The translations under genes were made by a program, and so were the position numbers. Of a stretch of DNA of 32,053 bases, positions 1-8,600 are shown piece after piece. This DNA is from Flavobacteriales bacterium (lineage in GTDB: Bacteria > Bacteroidota > Bacteroidia > Flavobacteriales_D > Sanyastnellaceae), in NCBI GenBank assembly GCA_020437755.1, contig JAGQVX010000027.1, forward strand, positions 1-32,053. Reading direction: 5' to 3'. Position 1 is the stretch's first letter. Each line of letters begins with the position of its first letter. Under the pieces are notes generated by a model that was not told the origin of the DNA, ran no database searches, and worked only from the letters and a program-made list of their open reading frames with translations.

Positions 1-2
1 GC

Positions 3-1445
3 TCCTATGACCCTTGCTCAGTAAACGAAGTCTTGGTAAGCTGGTGCAACTACGATGAAATACTGGAAGAGTGGATCCCCGGAATTCACGTCACTCCCGA
101 CTTTGGAGGCAGTTGCTTGTCGTGGCTTTTGGTTCTGACCAATACATCCGACACGAACGAACAGTATTTCTATCAGGCCAGTTCCTTCGACGAATTTGGA
201 GATGGCATCACCGTGATACTGGAAGACATCTTGCTAAACGATTGCACGGTTTGGGACCTGGAAATTCAAACAACCGGATTTTTGGAGAACTACACTATTA
301 TAGCGTCCGAATGCGGCGCTGTGATTGGTTGTACCGATAGTGAGGCGCTCAATTTCAACGCCTTGGCGATATGCGATGATGGATCCTGCACCTATGCTCC
401 CTGCAACGCAGAAATGCTAAGTGATTGGATCTGTGAATACGACACGGAACTCAATGAGATCACCCAAGGATTTGAAATAGAGCTGACCTGGAATGGGGTA
501 TGCTCATTTACCGATTTACACATCGTAAGCGCAGGAGGTACTGTTGACGAATGGATCGACCTCAGTGTTGTAGAAATAGAATCCGGAGTGCCGTGGTTGT
601 TGGAATTTGAAGCGCCCGTGGCATCTCAATACAGTCTTTCAGCGTACACTGCGGGATTGTCGGCGGTGAGTCTGGTTGAAGTTACCTTGTGTATAGCAGG
701 CTGTACCGATCCGGAAGCTGAAAACTATGATGCATCTGCGTTGTTTGACGACGGCTCATGTGAATATGCAGCCTGCATTCTAAACGAAGTAACCTTTACG
801 TTGTTCCTCCAATATTTCGCAGATGAATTGGGTTGGAACCTGCTCGATAGCGAGAATCAATGGATGGCGGGGGGATCGGGTTATTCCGATAATTCAACCT
901 GGTCCGACATCTGGTGTCTCGAAGATGGATGCTACACTCTGGAATTGTCCGATAGCTTCAACGATGGCTGGAATGGGTCCTACTATATTATTCAGGATTC
1001 AGATGGACAAGTTATTCGCACAGGTTCCATCGAAACCGGAGGAACCGACCTGGATGTGATCAGCTTGAATGCTGATTGTCCGGCAGATGGCTGCACAGAT
1101 CCTGCAGCAATCAATTACGCGCCATTCGCTACCATCGAAGATGGAAGCTGCCAGTACTCCACTTCCGAGCCGCTTCCTGAAGGAGAAGATGGGGAAATTG
1201 AGATCAGCTATAATGCAGGCGTCTCCGCTGAGCTGGAGGTGCTTCTTGGTGGACTCGAACAAGGAATTGTTTACCAGGCGCAGATTTATAATTCACAGGG
1301 AAACCTGATGTCGGAACAGCACTTTACGGCTGAAACGGCAACGGGAAGCCTTTCTCTTGATACATCCCGACTGGCCGCAGGGGTGTATTACTTTGTCATT
1401 CACACCGACCATCAGCTATCCGCCCGACAGTTTATCAAGCTTTAA
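3..1445 (+). CDS. Secreted Cys-rich repeat protein with T9SS sorting domain (3' part)
   Basis: The reading frame is open from the first bases of the window, so the true start lies upstream; a TTG at 33 is not needed as a start. The visible 480 residues hold three copies of a short cysteine motif of the form GCTDxxAxNY...DGSCxY, at about nt 327-395, 699-770 and 1089-1157. They alternate with about 100-residue beta-rich segments. One of these (about nt 931-1000) carries a DSFNDGW sequence, a module common in secreted proteins of this phylum. The last 75 residues look like a type A T9SS sorting domain ending in LAAGVYYFVI...FIKL. The protein is therefore probably exported across the outer membrane and attached or released there. 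No catalytic domain is visible, so the function is unknown; adhesion or a binding role is possible because the catalytic part, if any, would lie upstream. Confidence 0.85.
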   Translation, partial: SYDPCSVNEVLVSWCNYDEILEEWIPGIHVTPDFGGSCLSWLLVLTNTSDTNEQYFYQASSFDEFGDGITVILEDILLNDCTVWDLEIQTTGFLENYTIIASECGAVIGCTDSEALNFNALAICDDGSCTYAPCNAEMLSDWICEYDTELNEITQGFEIELTWNGVCSFTDLHIVSAGGTVDEWIDLSVVEIESGVPWLLEFEAPVASQYSLSAYTAGLSAVSLVEVTLCIAGCTDPEAENYDASALFDDGSCEYAACILNEVTFTLFLQYFADELGWNLLDSENQWMAGGSGYSDNSTWSDIWCLEDGCYTLELSDSFNDGWNGSYYIIQDSDGQVIRTGSIETGGTDLDVISLNADCPADGCTDPAAINYAPFATIEDGSCQYSTSEPLPEGEDGEIEISYNAGVSAELEVLLGGLEQGIVYQAQIYNSQGNLMSEQHFTAETATGSLSLDTSRLAAGVYYFVIHTDHQLSARQFIKL

Positions 1446-1454
1446 GAATGTACA

Positions 1455-1477
1455 GTGGTCTATTTTAATAGCCCCAC
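1455..1477. terminator. Bidirectional hairpin between convergent genes
   Basis: The 37-nt gap between the T9SS gene and the convergent glycosyltransferase gene holds an inverted repeat: GTGG, T, CTATT, a TT loop, AATAG, CC, CCAC. The upper stem is A/T-rich and there is no long T-run on either strand, so this is a plausible but not textbook terminator serving both genes. Confidence 0.5.
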
Positions 1478-1482
1478 TTCCG

Positions 1483-2430
1483 TCAAAGTTCTTCTTTGAT
1501 TTTGTACTTATTACGAGAGGGATTATTGGCCGAAACCAACTCTCCAACGAAGCCTGCCAGAAACAACTGCGTACCCAACACCATGGTCGTGAGGGCAATA
1601 TAAAATCCCGATTGATCGGCGATGTTTTTTGCGGGTATGTCCATCCATAAACAATACAGCTTACTGCCTCCAATCCATAGAAACAGCAGCAACCCGAGGA
1701 AAAACATCAACGTGCCCAAAGTCCCGAACAAGTGCATGGGCTTTTTGCCAAATTTGGAAATGAAGGTAATGGTCAGCAAATCCAGAAACCCATTCACAAA
1801 TCGCTCCAGACCAAACTTGGTCGTTCCATACTTCCTGGCCTGGTGGATAACGGTCTTCTCCCCGATCTTACTGAACCCTTCACGTTTTGCGATCACCGGA
1901 ATATAGCGATGCATCTCTCCATACACCTCTATGCTCTTGACCACATCAACTCGATATGCTTTCAGTCCGCAGTTAAAATCATGCAGGTAGATCCCCGTCA
2001 TTTTTCGCGTGGCCCAGTTATACAACTTGGTGGGAATGGTTTTCGAAAGGGGGTCATAACGCTTCTTTTTCCAACCCGATACCAAATCGAACCCCATTTT
2101 GGTAATCATCTGGTACAGTTCCGGAATCTCATCGGGTGAATCCTGCAAATCAGCATCCATGGTAATAACCACTTCACCTTCGCATACCTGAAAACCGGAA
2201 TGCAAAGCAGCCGATTTACCGTAATTCCGACGAAAGCGAATGGCTTTGATGTTGTCGTGAGCTGCCTTCAAGCCTTTGATCACCTTCCACGATCCGTCAT
2301 TACTGCCGTCATCGATAAACACCACTTCATAACTGTAGCTGTTGCGGGTACATACCTCATGAATCCATGCATGCAATTCAGGCAGGGACTCCTCTTCATT
2401 GAGGAGTGGTATAACAATGGATATATCCAT
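1483..2430 (-). CDS. Family 2 glycosyltransferase, dolichol/undecaprenyl-phosphate type
   Basis: The 315-residue protein begins with the GT-A fold signature of family 2 (IVIPLLNEEESLPEL), then DDGSNDG and the MDADLQDSPDEIPEL motif, whose aspartates bind the nucleotide-sugar metal. Two hydrophobic segments near the C-terminus (about residues 233-258 and 279-301) anchor it in the inner membrane. This matches the DPM1/GtrB/ArnC-like group, which moves a sugar from a nucleotide donor to a polyprenyl phosphate; sugar and final glycan cannot be told from sequence. It starts with ATG 5 nt after the stop of the DUF4199 gene, so the two are probably co-transcribed and perhaps translationally coupled. 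The stop faces the T9SS gene across a hairpin. Confidence 0.9.
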   Translation of the reverse strand: MDISIVIPLLNEEESLPELHAWIHEVCTRNSYSYEVVFIDDGSNDGSWKVIKGLKAAHDNIKAIRFRRNYGKSAALHSGFQVCEGEVVITMDADLQDSPDEIPELYQMITKMGFDLVSGWKKKRYDPLSKTIPTKLYNWATRKMTGIYLHDFNCGLKAYRVDVVKSIEVYGEMHRYIPVIAKREGFSKIGEKTVIHQARKYGTTKFGLERFVNGFLDLLTITFISKFGKKPMHLFGTLGTLMFFLGLLLFLWIGGSKLYCLWMDIPAKNIADQSGFYIALTTMVLGTQLFLAGFVGELVSANNPSRNKYKIKEEL

Positions 2431-2435
2431 TCGGG

Positions 2436-2969
2436 TCAGGCGTCAAGAACGTTGTTGGTTTGTTCCTTTTTACGAATGATCAGTGCCACTATGATCGAGA
2501 AAACAGCCGAAATCAACGATCCAATTAAAACACCAAGTAGCATGCTGCCTGGTTCATACTGTTCTTTCGTTCGATTATACGTTTCTTCAAGCGCCTTGTC
2601 CATTTCTTCACCGGACAGTCCGAAACGCGTCATCATGGCTTCCTGATTCTCAACAGCAGCCTCGGCCAATCGCTCTCCGAAACCCGGATCATACAGTCCG
2701 TACATGATGAAATTCACGGCTGTGCTCACAAGAATGGATCCCACACAGATCAGAAATACAGTAAGGAAAGCTTCCTTCAAATTAAAGGACTCTTGCTCCT
2801 TCTTAATGCGCACCGCAGCTATAATGGGCAGAGCAATCATGAGGACAATCATGATCAACCCCATCGTCATGGACGCCAGCAAAGTGTAATCAATAAAGTA
2901 AAGAAGAATGGAAATCAAACTGATTATCAAACCAATAACGATTCCTGATGTAAATGCTTTTTTTAACAC
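2436..2969 (-). CDS. DUF4199 family membrane protein
   Basis: About 177 residues with four predicted membrane helices: two near the N-terminus, one in the middle (FLTVFLICVGSILVSTAV) and one near the C-terminus (LLGVLIGSLISAVFSIIV). Between the last two is an acidic, soluble loop of about 60 residues. This layout and the sequence fit DUF4199, a family of unknown function found in Bacteroidota and often next to a family 2 glycosyltransferase, as here. The frame is open to a TTG at 3008, but a -7 element TATCTTTG lies at 2992-2999 inside that extension, so the GTG at 2969, which gives a sensible N-terminus (LKKAFTSG), is the better start. It is the first gene of a two-gene operon. Confidence 0.8.
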   Translation of the reverse strand: MLKKAFTSGIVIGLIISLISILLYFIDYTLLASMTMGLIMIVLMIALPIIAAVRIKKEQESFNLKEAFLTVFLICVGSILVSTAVNFIMYGLYDPGFGERLAEAAVENQEAMMTRFGLSGEEMDKALEETYNRTKEQYEPGSMLLGVLIGSLISAVFSIIVALIIRKKEQTNNVLDA

Positions 2970-2991
2970 AGCAATGATTTTGAGATTGGAG

Positions 2992-2999
2992 CAAAGATA
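2992..2999 (-). promoter_or_regulatory. -7 element of DUF4199-glycosyltransferase operon
   Basis: TATCTTTG on the minus strand matches the Bacteroidota -7 consensus TAnnTTTG. It lies 22 nt before the GTG at 2969 and decides that start over the upstream TTG at 3008. No convincing TTG was found at the -33 distance. Confidence 0.6.
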
Positions 3000-3012
3000 A
3001 ACGTTCAATTGG

Positions 3013-3044
3013 TTGGTAAAAACCCATTTATCAACTTACCTTTG
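3013..3044 (+). promoter_or_regulatory. Promoter of the SRP RNA gene
   Basis: TTG at 3013-3015, a 21-nt spacer and TACCTTTG at 3037-3044 match the Bacteroidota sigma-A promoter. The expected start of transcription, about 6 nt after the -7 box, falls on the first base of the SRP RNA stem at 3050. It is divergent from the DUF4199 promoter, leaving only about 40 nt between the two -7 boxes. Confidence 0.75.
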
Positions 3045-3049
3045 CCGCC

Positions 3050-3145
3050 GGGCAAGTCTCATACGATCAGCTCCTGTTTAATCCCCCAGGGTCGGAAGGC
3101 AGCAAGGGTATACGGTTGTAGCGGTGCGATGTGAGTAGCTTGCCC
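3050..3145 (+). ncRNA. ffs: Signal recognition particle RNA, small bacterial (4.5S) type
   Basis: The segment has the conserved SRP apical region (GGTCGGAAGGCAGCAAGGGT, about nt 3090-3110), the Ffh-binding loop. The 5' end GGGCAAG (3050-3056) pairs with the 3' end CTTGCCC (3139-3145), and the next stretch CTCA pairs with TGAG, giving the expected long hairpin of about 96 nt without an Alu domain. With Ffh it directs ribosomes making membrane and exported proteins to the inner membrane. A run ATTTTTTA follows directly at 3146, so the closing stem probably doubles as terminator. A typical promoter stands just upstream. Confidence 0.92.
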
Positions 3146-3162
3146 ATTTTTTATGCCTTTTT

Positions 3163-3179
3163 TTTGGCACAAGGCCAAA
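3163..3179. repeat. TTTGGC/GCCAAA dyad after the SRP gene
   Basis: A perfect 6-bp inverted repeat, TTTGGC, ACAAG, GCCAAA. Fifteen bases of it (3166-3180) recur exactly at 24409-24423 in front of priA, and related dyads lie in other gaps of the window. It could be part of the SRP terminator region, an operator, or one copy of a short intergenic repeat. Confidence 0.4.
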
Positions 3180-3181
3180 TG

Positions 3182-3338
3182 ATCAATTGCCCCACTCCCC
3201 CCATACTACGGCAGCTCACTTTCATTTTCCTTCTTACATTTCTTTCTGACAAAACATTCAACAACGCCTGAAAAAAGCGGCTGCGCAGATTGCCGGGAAT
3301 CGCTGTCCACCGAATTCGTTTCATAGGTTCGTTTACCC
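3182..3338. other. Gap between SRP RNA and accC, no gene seen
   Basis: A minus-strand frame covers much of this stretch, but it begins at a non-ATG codon near 3351, overlaps the accC -7 box, has no recognisable domain and runs into the SRP RNA terminator; it is not taken as a gene. Nothing else was recognised here. Confidence 0.5.
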
Positions 3339-3346
3339 TATTTTTG
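3339..3346 (+). promoter_or_regulatory. -7 element of accC
   Basis: TATTTTTG matches TAnnTTTG and ends 14 nt before the accC ATG at 3361, so the 5' leader would be under 10 nt. The -33 region is not clear (TTCG rather than TTG). Confidence 0.5.
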
Positions 3347-3360
3347 CCCAAATCTCAGAC

Positions 3361-4839
3361 ATGAAGAAGATACTGGTAGCCAACAGAGGCGAAATCGCCT
3401 TACGCGTAATGCGCACTGCCCGGGAGATGGGGATCTCAACTGTAGCCATCTATTCCGAAGCCGACCGCGACGCACCGTTCGTGCGCTTCGCAGACGAAGC
3501 CGTATGTGTTGGACCTCCTCCTTCCAATGAGTCGTACCTGTTGGGAGACAAAATCATTTCGATATGCAAAGAACTCCAGGTGGATGGTATCCACCCGGGA
3601 TATGGGTTCTTGTCTGAGAATGCTACATTCGCTGAAAAAGCCGAACAAGCGGGAATCCGCTTCATTGGGCCAAAACCCCACGCCATCCGAGTAATGGGAA
3701 GCAAGCTGGAAGCTAAAGCAGCGGTAAAAAATTACAATATCCCGATGGTTCCGGGAACGGATGAAGCCATCACCGATGTTGAAGCTGCAGTGGAAACGGC
3801 CGAACAAATCGGCTTCCCTGTGTTGATCAAGGCCAGCGCCGGAGGTGGTGGAAAAGGAATGCGCATTGTCCATCAAAAATCGGAGTTCGTTGAACAAATG
3901 AAACGTGCTATTTCTGAGGCGGAGTCGGCCTTTGGGGATGGTTCGGTTTTTATTGAAAAATTCGTTGGATCGCCCCGACACATTGAAATTCAAGTGCTGG
4001 CCGACACGCATGGCAACTGTGTTCACCTTTTCGAACGTGATTGTTCCATTCAACGTCGACACCAAAAAGTTGTTGAAGAAGCTCCATCTGCCGTGCTCAC
4101 ACCGGAAATTCGACAGGCTATGGGGCAAAGCGCCATCGATGTAGCCCGAGCTTGCGACTATGTGGGAGCGGGAACAGTTGAATTTCTGGTTGATGAGCAG
4201 CTCAATTACTACTTTCTCGAAATGAATACCCGACTTCAGGTAGAACATCCTGTCACAGAAATGATCTCCGGAGTGGATCTTGTACGCGAACAAATCAATA
4301 TAGCACGGGGTGAACGTTTATCCTTTAACCAGGATGATCTCAAAATTCACGGTCATGCCCTCGAGGTACGCGTTTACGCCGAAGACCCTGAAAACAATTT
4401 CTTGCCGGATATAGGCACCCTCCACCGCTACGAGCGACCACAAGGCCCGGGAATTCGCGTTGACGATGGATTCGATGAGGGAATGACGATCCCAATTTAC
4501 TACGATCCTATGATCAGCAAGCTGATCGTCCTCGCAGGTACTCGGGATCAGGCCATTGAGCGCATGACCAACGCCATAGACCACTACCGGATCAATGGCA
4601 TCAAAACCACCTTGCCTTTTTGTCGCTTTGCCATCAACCACGAAGCGTTCCGTTCGGGCAAATTTGATACCCGTTTTGTAGGACTCTATTTCGACGGAAA
4701 ATTACCTGAAACTGAGGACCATTCCGAGCTTGCGGCCATTGTGGCGGCTATGAAAAACGGTGAAAAACAGGTTGAATCGACTTCCTCAACATCAGGAAGT
4801 GAACGTTCGCGCTGGAAAACGGTCCGAAGTCTTTCCTAG
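3361..4839 (+). CDS. accC: Biotin carboxylase subunit of an acyl-CoA carboxylase
   Basis: This ATP-grasp enzyme carboxylates biotin on its carrier protein using ATP and bicarbonate, the first half-reaction of acetyl-CoA (or propionyl-CoA) carboxylase. The N-terminal domain starts KKILVANRGEIALRV. The glycine-rich ATP loop is SAGGGGKGMR (about residues 159-168), and the motif NTRLQVEHPVTE (R291, Q293, E295) holds the catalytic arginine and metal ligand. The conserved RRHQK and YYDPMISKLI segments are present. The protein has 492 residues against about 449 for E. coli AccC. The extra tail of roughly 45 residues is polar, Ser/Thr-rich and has no biotin attachment (MKM) motif. No biotin carrier or carboxyltransferase gene lies nearby, so the partner, and hence acetyl- versus propionyl-CoA specificity, cannot be read from context. 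Confidence 0.93.
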   Translation: MKKILVANRGEIALRVMRTAREMGISTVAIYSEADRDAPFVRFADEAVCVGPPPSNESYLLGDKIISICKELQVDGIHPGYGFLSENATFAEKAEQAGIRFIGPKPHAIRVMGSKLEAKAAVKNYNIPMVPGTDEAITDVEAAVETAEQIGFPVLIKASAGGGGKGMRIVHQKSEFVEQMKRAISEAESAFGDGSVFIEKFVGSPRHIEIQVLADTHGNCVHLFERDCSIQRRHQKVVEEAPSAVLTPEIRQAMGQSAIDVARACDYVGAGTVEFLVDEQLNYYFLEMNTRLQVEHPVTEMISGVDLVREQINIARGERLSFNQDDLKIHGHALEVRVYAEDPENNFLPDIGTLHRYERPQGPGIRVDDGFDEGMTIPIYYDPMISKLIVLAGTRDQAIERMTNAIDHYRINGIKTTLPFCRFAINHEAFRSGKFDTRFVGLYFDGKLPETEDHSELAAIVAAMKNGEKQVESTSSTSGSERSRWKTVRSLS

Positions 4840-4948
4840 CCCTATTCCACCGTCAGAAACGGAGCGTTGTTGATTGACAATGTGTATCTTCACAAAAGTT
4901 GGCGAAACCAGAATACGATTTACACGTATAATTCGTTCACCAATCGCA

Positions 4949-5575
4949 ATGCGAAAAGTAGGAAGCATCATACTGCTTACGCTGGGTTCCCTTTTGGCGA
5001 ATGCCCAGACTGAAAAAGACTACGTGGTATGTGACGCCGTGATTGAAAATGGCGATACTATACCCGTGGTGTACCTCGATAATGCCGTAATTTCTGAGTC
5101 CCCCCGCTGGAATAAAAAGTTTCAAAAACGCTACAATCGTCTGCTGCCCAAGGTGGTTAAAGTGTACCCATATGCTGAAGCGGCCGGACAACTTATGCGT
5201 CAATACGAAGCCGAAATGATGGCGATTGAGTCGGAAAAAGAGCGCAAGAAATTTTTAAAGCAAGCCGAAAAGGAGCTCATGGCGCAATTCGAAGGAGAAC
5301 TTACCCAAATGACCATTAGCGAAGGCATGATCCTGATTAAGTTGATTGACCGTCAAACGGGCGACACCAGCTTTGAATTGATACAGGAACTAAAAGGTAA
5401 TTTCTCAGCTTTTATGTGGCAGTCATTGGCACGGTTGTTTGGACACAACCTCAAAAATCAGTACGATGGTGAGGGTGATGACCTGCTCATCGAAGAAATT
5501 GTACGTCGGATCGAAAACGGCGAAATACACGTGGAACACAAAGAAGTTAATCTCGCCGGTCCGATTTTGAAATAG
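4949..5575 (+). CDS. DUF4294 protein, exported
   Basis: The frame is open from 4874, but the ATG at 4949 starts a clean signal peptide (MRKVGSIILLTLGSLLANA, cut before QTEK), so it is chosen. The mature protein of about 190 residues begins with a short strand-rich part (GDTIPVVYLDNAVI). An alpha-helical, highly charged core follows, including SEKERKKFLKQAEKELMAQF and ISEGMILIKLIDRQTGDTSFELI. The core and the motif FSAFMWQSLARLFG match DUF4294, a Bacteroidota family of unknown function. It is probably periplasmic. It lies 109 nt downstream of accC on the same strand; no firm promoter was found in that gap, so co-transcription with accC is possible. Confidence 0.8.
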   Translation: MRKVGSIILLTLGSLLANAQTEKDYVVCDAVIENGDTIPVVYLDNAVISESPRWNKKFQKRYNRLLPKVVKVYPYAEAAGQLMRQYEAEMMAIESEKERKKFLKQAEKELMAQFEGELTQMTISEGMILIKLIDRQTGDTSFELIQELKGNFSAFMWQSLARLFGHNLKNQYDGEGDDLLIEEIVRRIENGEIHVEHKEVNLAGPILK

Positions 5576-5624
5576 CCGCTTTTTCCCAATTTTCCCATCA
5601 CTATACATTCCTTGAAATGGCCTG

Positions 5625-5654
5625 TGAACCACTAGGTTCAAATTGCTATTTTAG
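5625..5654 (+). promoter_or_regulatory. Palindrome and -7-like box before the cyclase gene
   Basis: A perfect 16-bp dyad, TGAACC, ACTA, GGTTCA (5625-5640), is followed after 6 nt by TATTTTAG (5647-5654), one base from the TAnnTTTG consensus. The GTG start follows 6 nt later. The dyad occupies the stretch between the expected -33 and -7 elements, where a repressor or activator dimer would act. Confidence 0.4.
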
Positions 5655-5660
5655 CCATCG

Positions 5661-8600
5661 GTGCACCGTTTCACAACCATATGTTTGCTGATCCTTTTGG
5701 GAGGATTGCCGGAAGTCTATGCCCAGGACTTTTTTGAGCATGCGCCCTCCGTGGCCCTCACAGCCGATACCCTCCCTTGCCCGGATTGGGAAATAACCCC
5801 AACGCCCGGTTTCGTACGAAAGGCCGATCGCAAATGGAACATTCAGAACCTCGGCCAGGATCAGAATTTACAGGCACTTGACGTGTTTAGTATGGCGCAA
5901 GACCCCTTCGGTCGAATTTGGATTGGCGGACAGGGTGGACAGCTTATTTGCTTTGACGGAAAACACCTCAAAAGTGTGATCATCCCCAACTTTGAAGCCA
6001 AGATAGAAAGTCTGTTTTTCACTCAAAATGGCGACCTGTGGATTGGAGGATGGGGAACCGGTGTCATGAAATACGATGGACGTCGATTCGTGCACTACGC
6101 GCTTACCAACCTGGTTCCACAGCAGGAAACAGCCCTGGTTTGGAGCATTTATGAAGACAGTCAGAGCCGCATCTGGATTGGGACCAATAATGCAGGCGCT
6201 TTCCTCATTGACGGAGATACCGCCTATCCCCTGGCCGATCATTTGCCGAATGGCTTTCAGCACGTTACCTGCTTTCTCGAGCTACCCGATGGCACGATCT
6301 GGATTGGTGATTCCTCGATGGGGATCGCACAGTTCAATGGAAACAAGTTTACCACACATCCCGCCTATGAAGGCAATCCGGGTTCAGTACGCTGCATGGC
6401 GCTCATGGATGATCATACCGTTTGGGCAGGGTTTCGTACAGTTTTGGAATTGGATGTACCATCCGGCAAATGGCAAACCGTTGAATCGCTGGAAGGACTG
6501 GGGGTATGGGGAATCGAACGCATTCGCGACCTGACCTACGTGGCCACCAACCGCAATGGAATCGTGGTAATGGATGGAACCCGGATCAAACAACAACTTG
6601 ATGTCTCTGCGGGCATGTCGGGCGATCGGATTATCACCCTGATGCAGGATCGTGATCAAAATGTTTGGTACGGCACATTTGGCGAAGGAATTGGCAAATT
6701 GGGAAATCAGACTTTTCGAAATTTAAGCAGTGCCAATGGACTTCAAAACGACAAAGCCTGGAGTCTGGAATGGTTCCACAACGACCTTTTGATTGGTTAT
6801 TCGGGAGGTGGAGTGGACGCACTTCACCGCGATGGCACCGTTTCAACTATTTCGCTGCCCCATGGAAACACTGCGGATATACACGACATGCTGGCCTCGG
6901 ACAACACCTTGTGGATTGCCGCAAGTGATCATGGTCTGTACCGCTTCGATGGAGCATCGATGACCACCCTTACCCGAACAAGCTCTGAAAACGCGCGCAA
7001 TCACATATACAGTCTGGCCTCCTCCCCAACAGGCACCATCGTCGCCGGAGGATTAGGCGGCTTGAACTATGTCAAGGGAGATTCATTGCTTCCTATACCC
7101 CTTCCCGGACTCGAAAAACCCCACATTTGGGAAGTGGTTTTTGATTCAAAAGGAACCTTGTGGGCCGCAACCGGTAGCCACGGCATCTTTGCCATCCCTG
7201 ATTTCGACCCTACCAAACCGCCAAGAACGCTGATTTTTGATCAGTCCAATGGAAATGTCAGTAACGACATTTTTGCCCTGGCCATTTCCGGACCAACCTT
7301 GTTCATCGGTTCGACGCATCATGGAATCGTGGCTCTGAACAGCTCGGGGTTGCTGGACTACCTGCAAGGGGGTTCCAAGCCCGAGATATCTCGAATTTCA
7401 ACTGAGGATGGTTTGCCGTCCAACGATATTCGCGCGTTGAAACGAGTGGGAAATGACTTGTGGGCAGGCACGATGCTGGGCATCGCACGGATTGAAAACG
7501 TGGACGGTCCCTCACCCCATGCCGTAATTGTATATGATGAAGATGCCGGCATGATTACTACAGGTATAACCATGAACAATGCTGTGCTCGGCCCTGAAGA
7601 TGAGTTGTGGTGGTGTACCTCTGGTTATATCAGTGCCTATGAGCCCCAATCCGACCACCGAGACGGAACGGCTCCGCATGTCGTAGTCGATAAGATCCTG
7701 CTTCACGACGAATGGATCAACCACAGTTCGGCAGACAGCATGGGGTTCATACAGGAGGAGCACTATTTCACCTCATTGTTTCCCAATTACCGTGCGTTCA
7801 AGGGGTTCACGCCATGGACCTCCATTCCGTCCGATATGCATTTGTCGTATGACGAAAACGACTTAACCTTCGAATTCAATGTCCTGGACTGGACCAAGGA
7901 GGAATCCGTAGCATTCCGCACCCGGCTCGTGGGAAAGGACGACAAATGGGCGCGTTGGCGGTATCCCAGTCAGGGCGCGGAACAGCGAATTGCATTTAAT
8001 TTCTTGCCTCCCGGCGAATACACGTTTCAGGTTCAGGGCAGAAATGCGGAAGGGTTGATCAGCGAACCGGTGGAGATTCATTTCCGAATCAGTCCGCCTT
8101 TTTGGAAGACCAATGGGTTCATTATTGGCGTTATCCTCCTGACACTGGCGTTGGTGTACAGCGTTTTCCGCTACAGGTTGAAACGCCTGGAAAAGGAAAA
8201 CGTCAAACTCGAGAATACTGTTTTGAAGCGGACCGAACAATTGCGCGCCGCCAAGAAAAAATCCGACGACCTGTTGCTGAACATTCTACCTGCTTCCACC
8301 GCCGAGGAATTGAAAGAAAAGGGATCGGCAAAAGCGAGAAACTACCCGTCTGCTTCGGTTTTGTTTTCGGACTTTAAAGGCTTTACCCAGCTTACGGAAA
8401 TCACCGATGCGCCAGTGCTTGTGGAAAGTCTGCACGAGTTTTTCAGGGCATTTGACAAGGCATCCGCCAAATGGGGAATCGAAAAAATAAAGACAATCGG
8501 TGATGCGTACATGTGCGCCTCCGGCATTCCCGAAAGCGACCCGGAGCATGCCATAAAACTGGCCTCATTCGGTCTGGAGATGCTCGAAATAACACGCGAT

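Noticed and set aside
2970-3008. TTG at 3008 as start of the DUF4199 protein
   Set aside because: The stretch contains the TATCTTTG promoter box and would put a cysteine-bearing segment before the first membrane helix; GTG 2969 fits better.
3151-3351. Small minus-strand frame between the SRP RNA and accC
   Set aside because: It starts at a non-ATG codon, overlaps the accC -7 box, ends in the SRP terminator region and has no recognisable domain.
3436-4293. 285-codon frame on the strand opposite accC
   Set aside because: It is antisense to a strongly conserved gene; its sequence has no family motifs and is explained as a shadow of accC codon use.
5625-5640. A classical CRP site upstream of the cyclase
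   Set aside because: The half-sites (TGAACC/GGTTCA) and spacing do not fit TGTGA-N6-TCACA; kept only as an unassigned palindrome.
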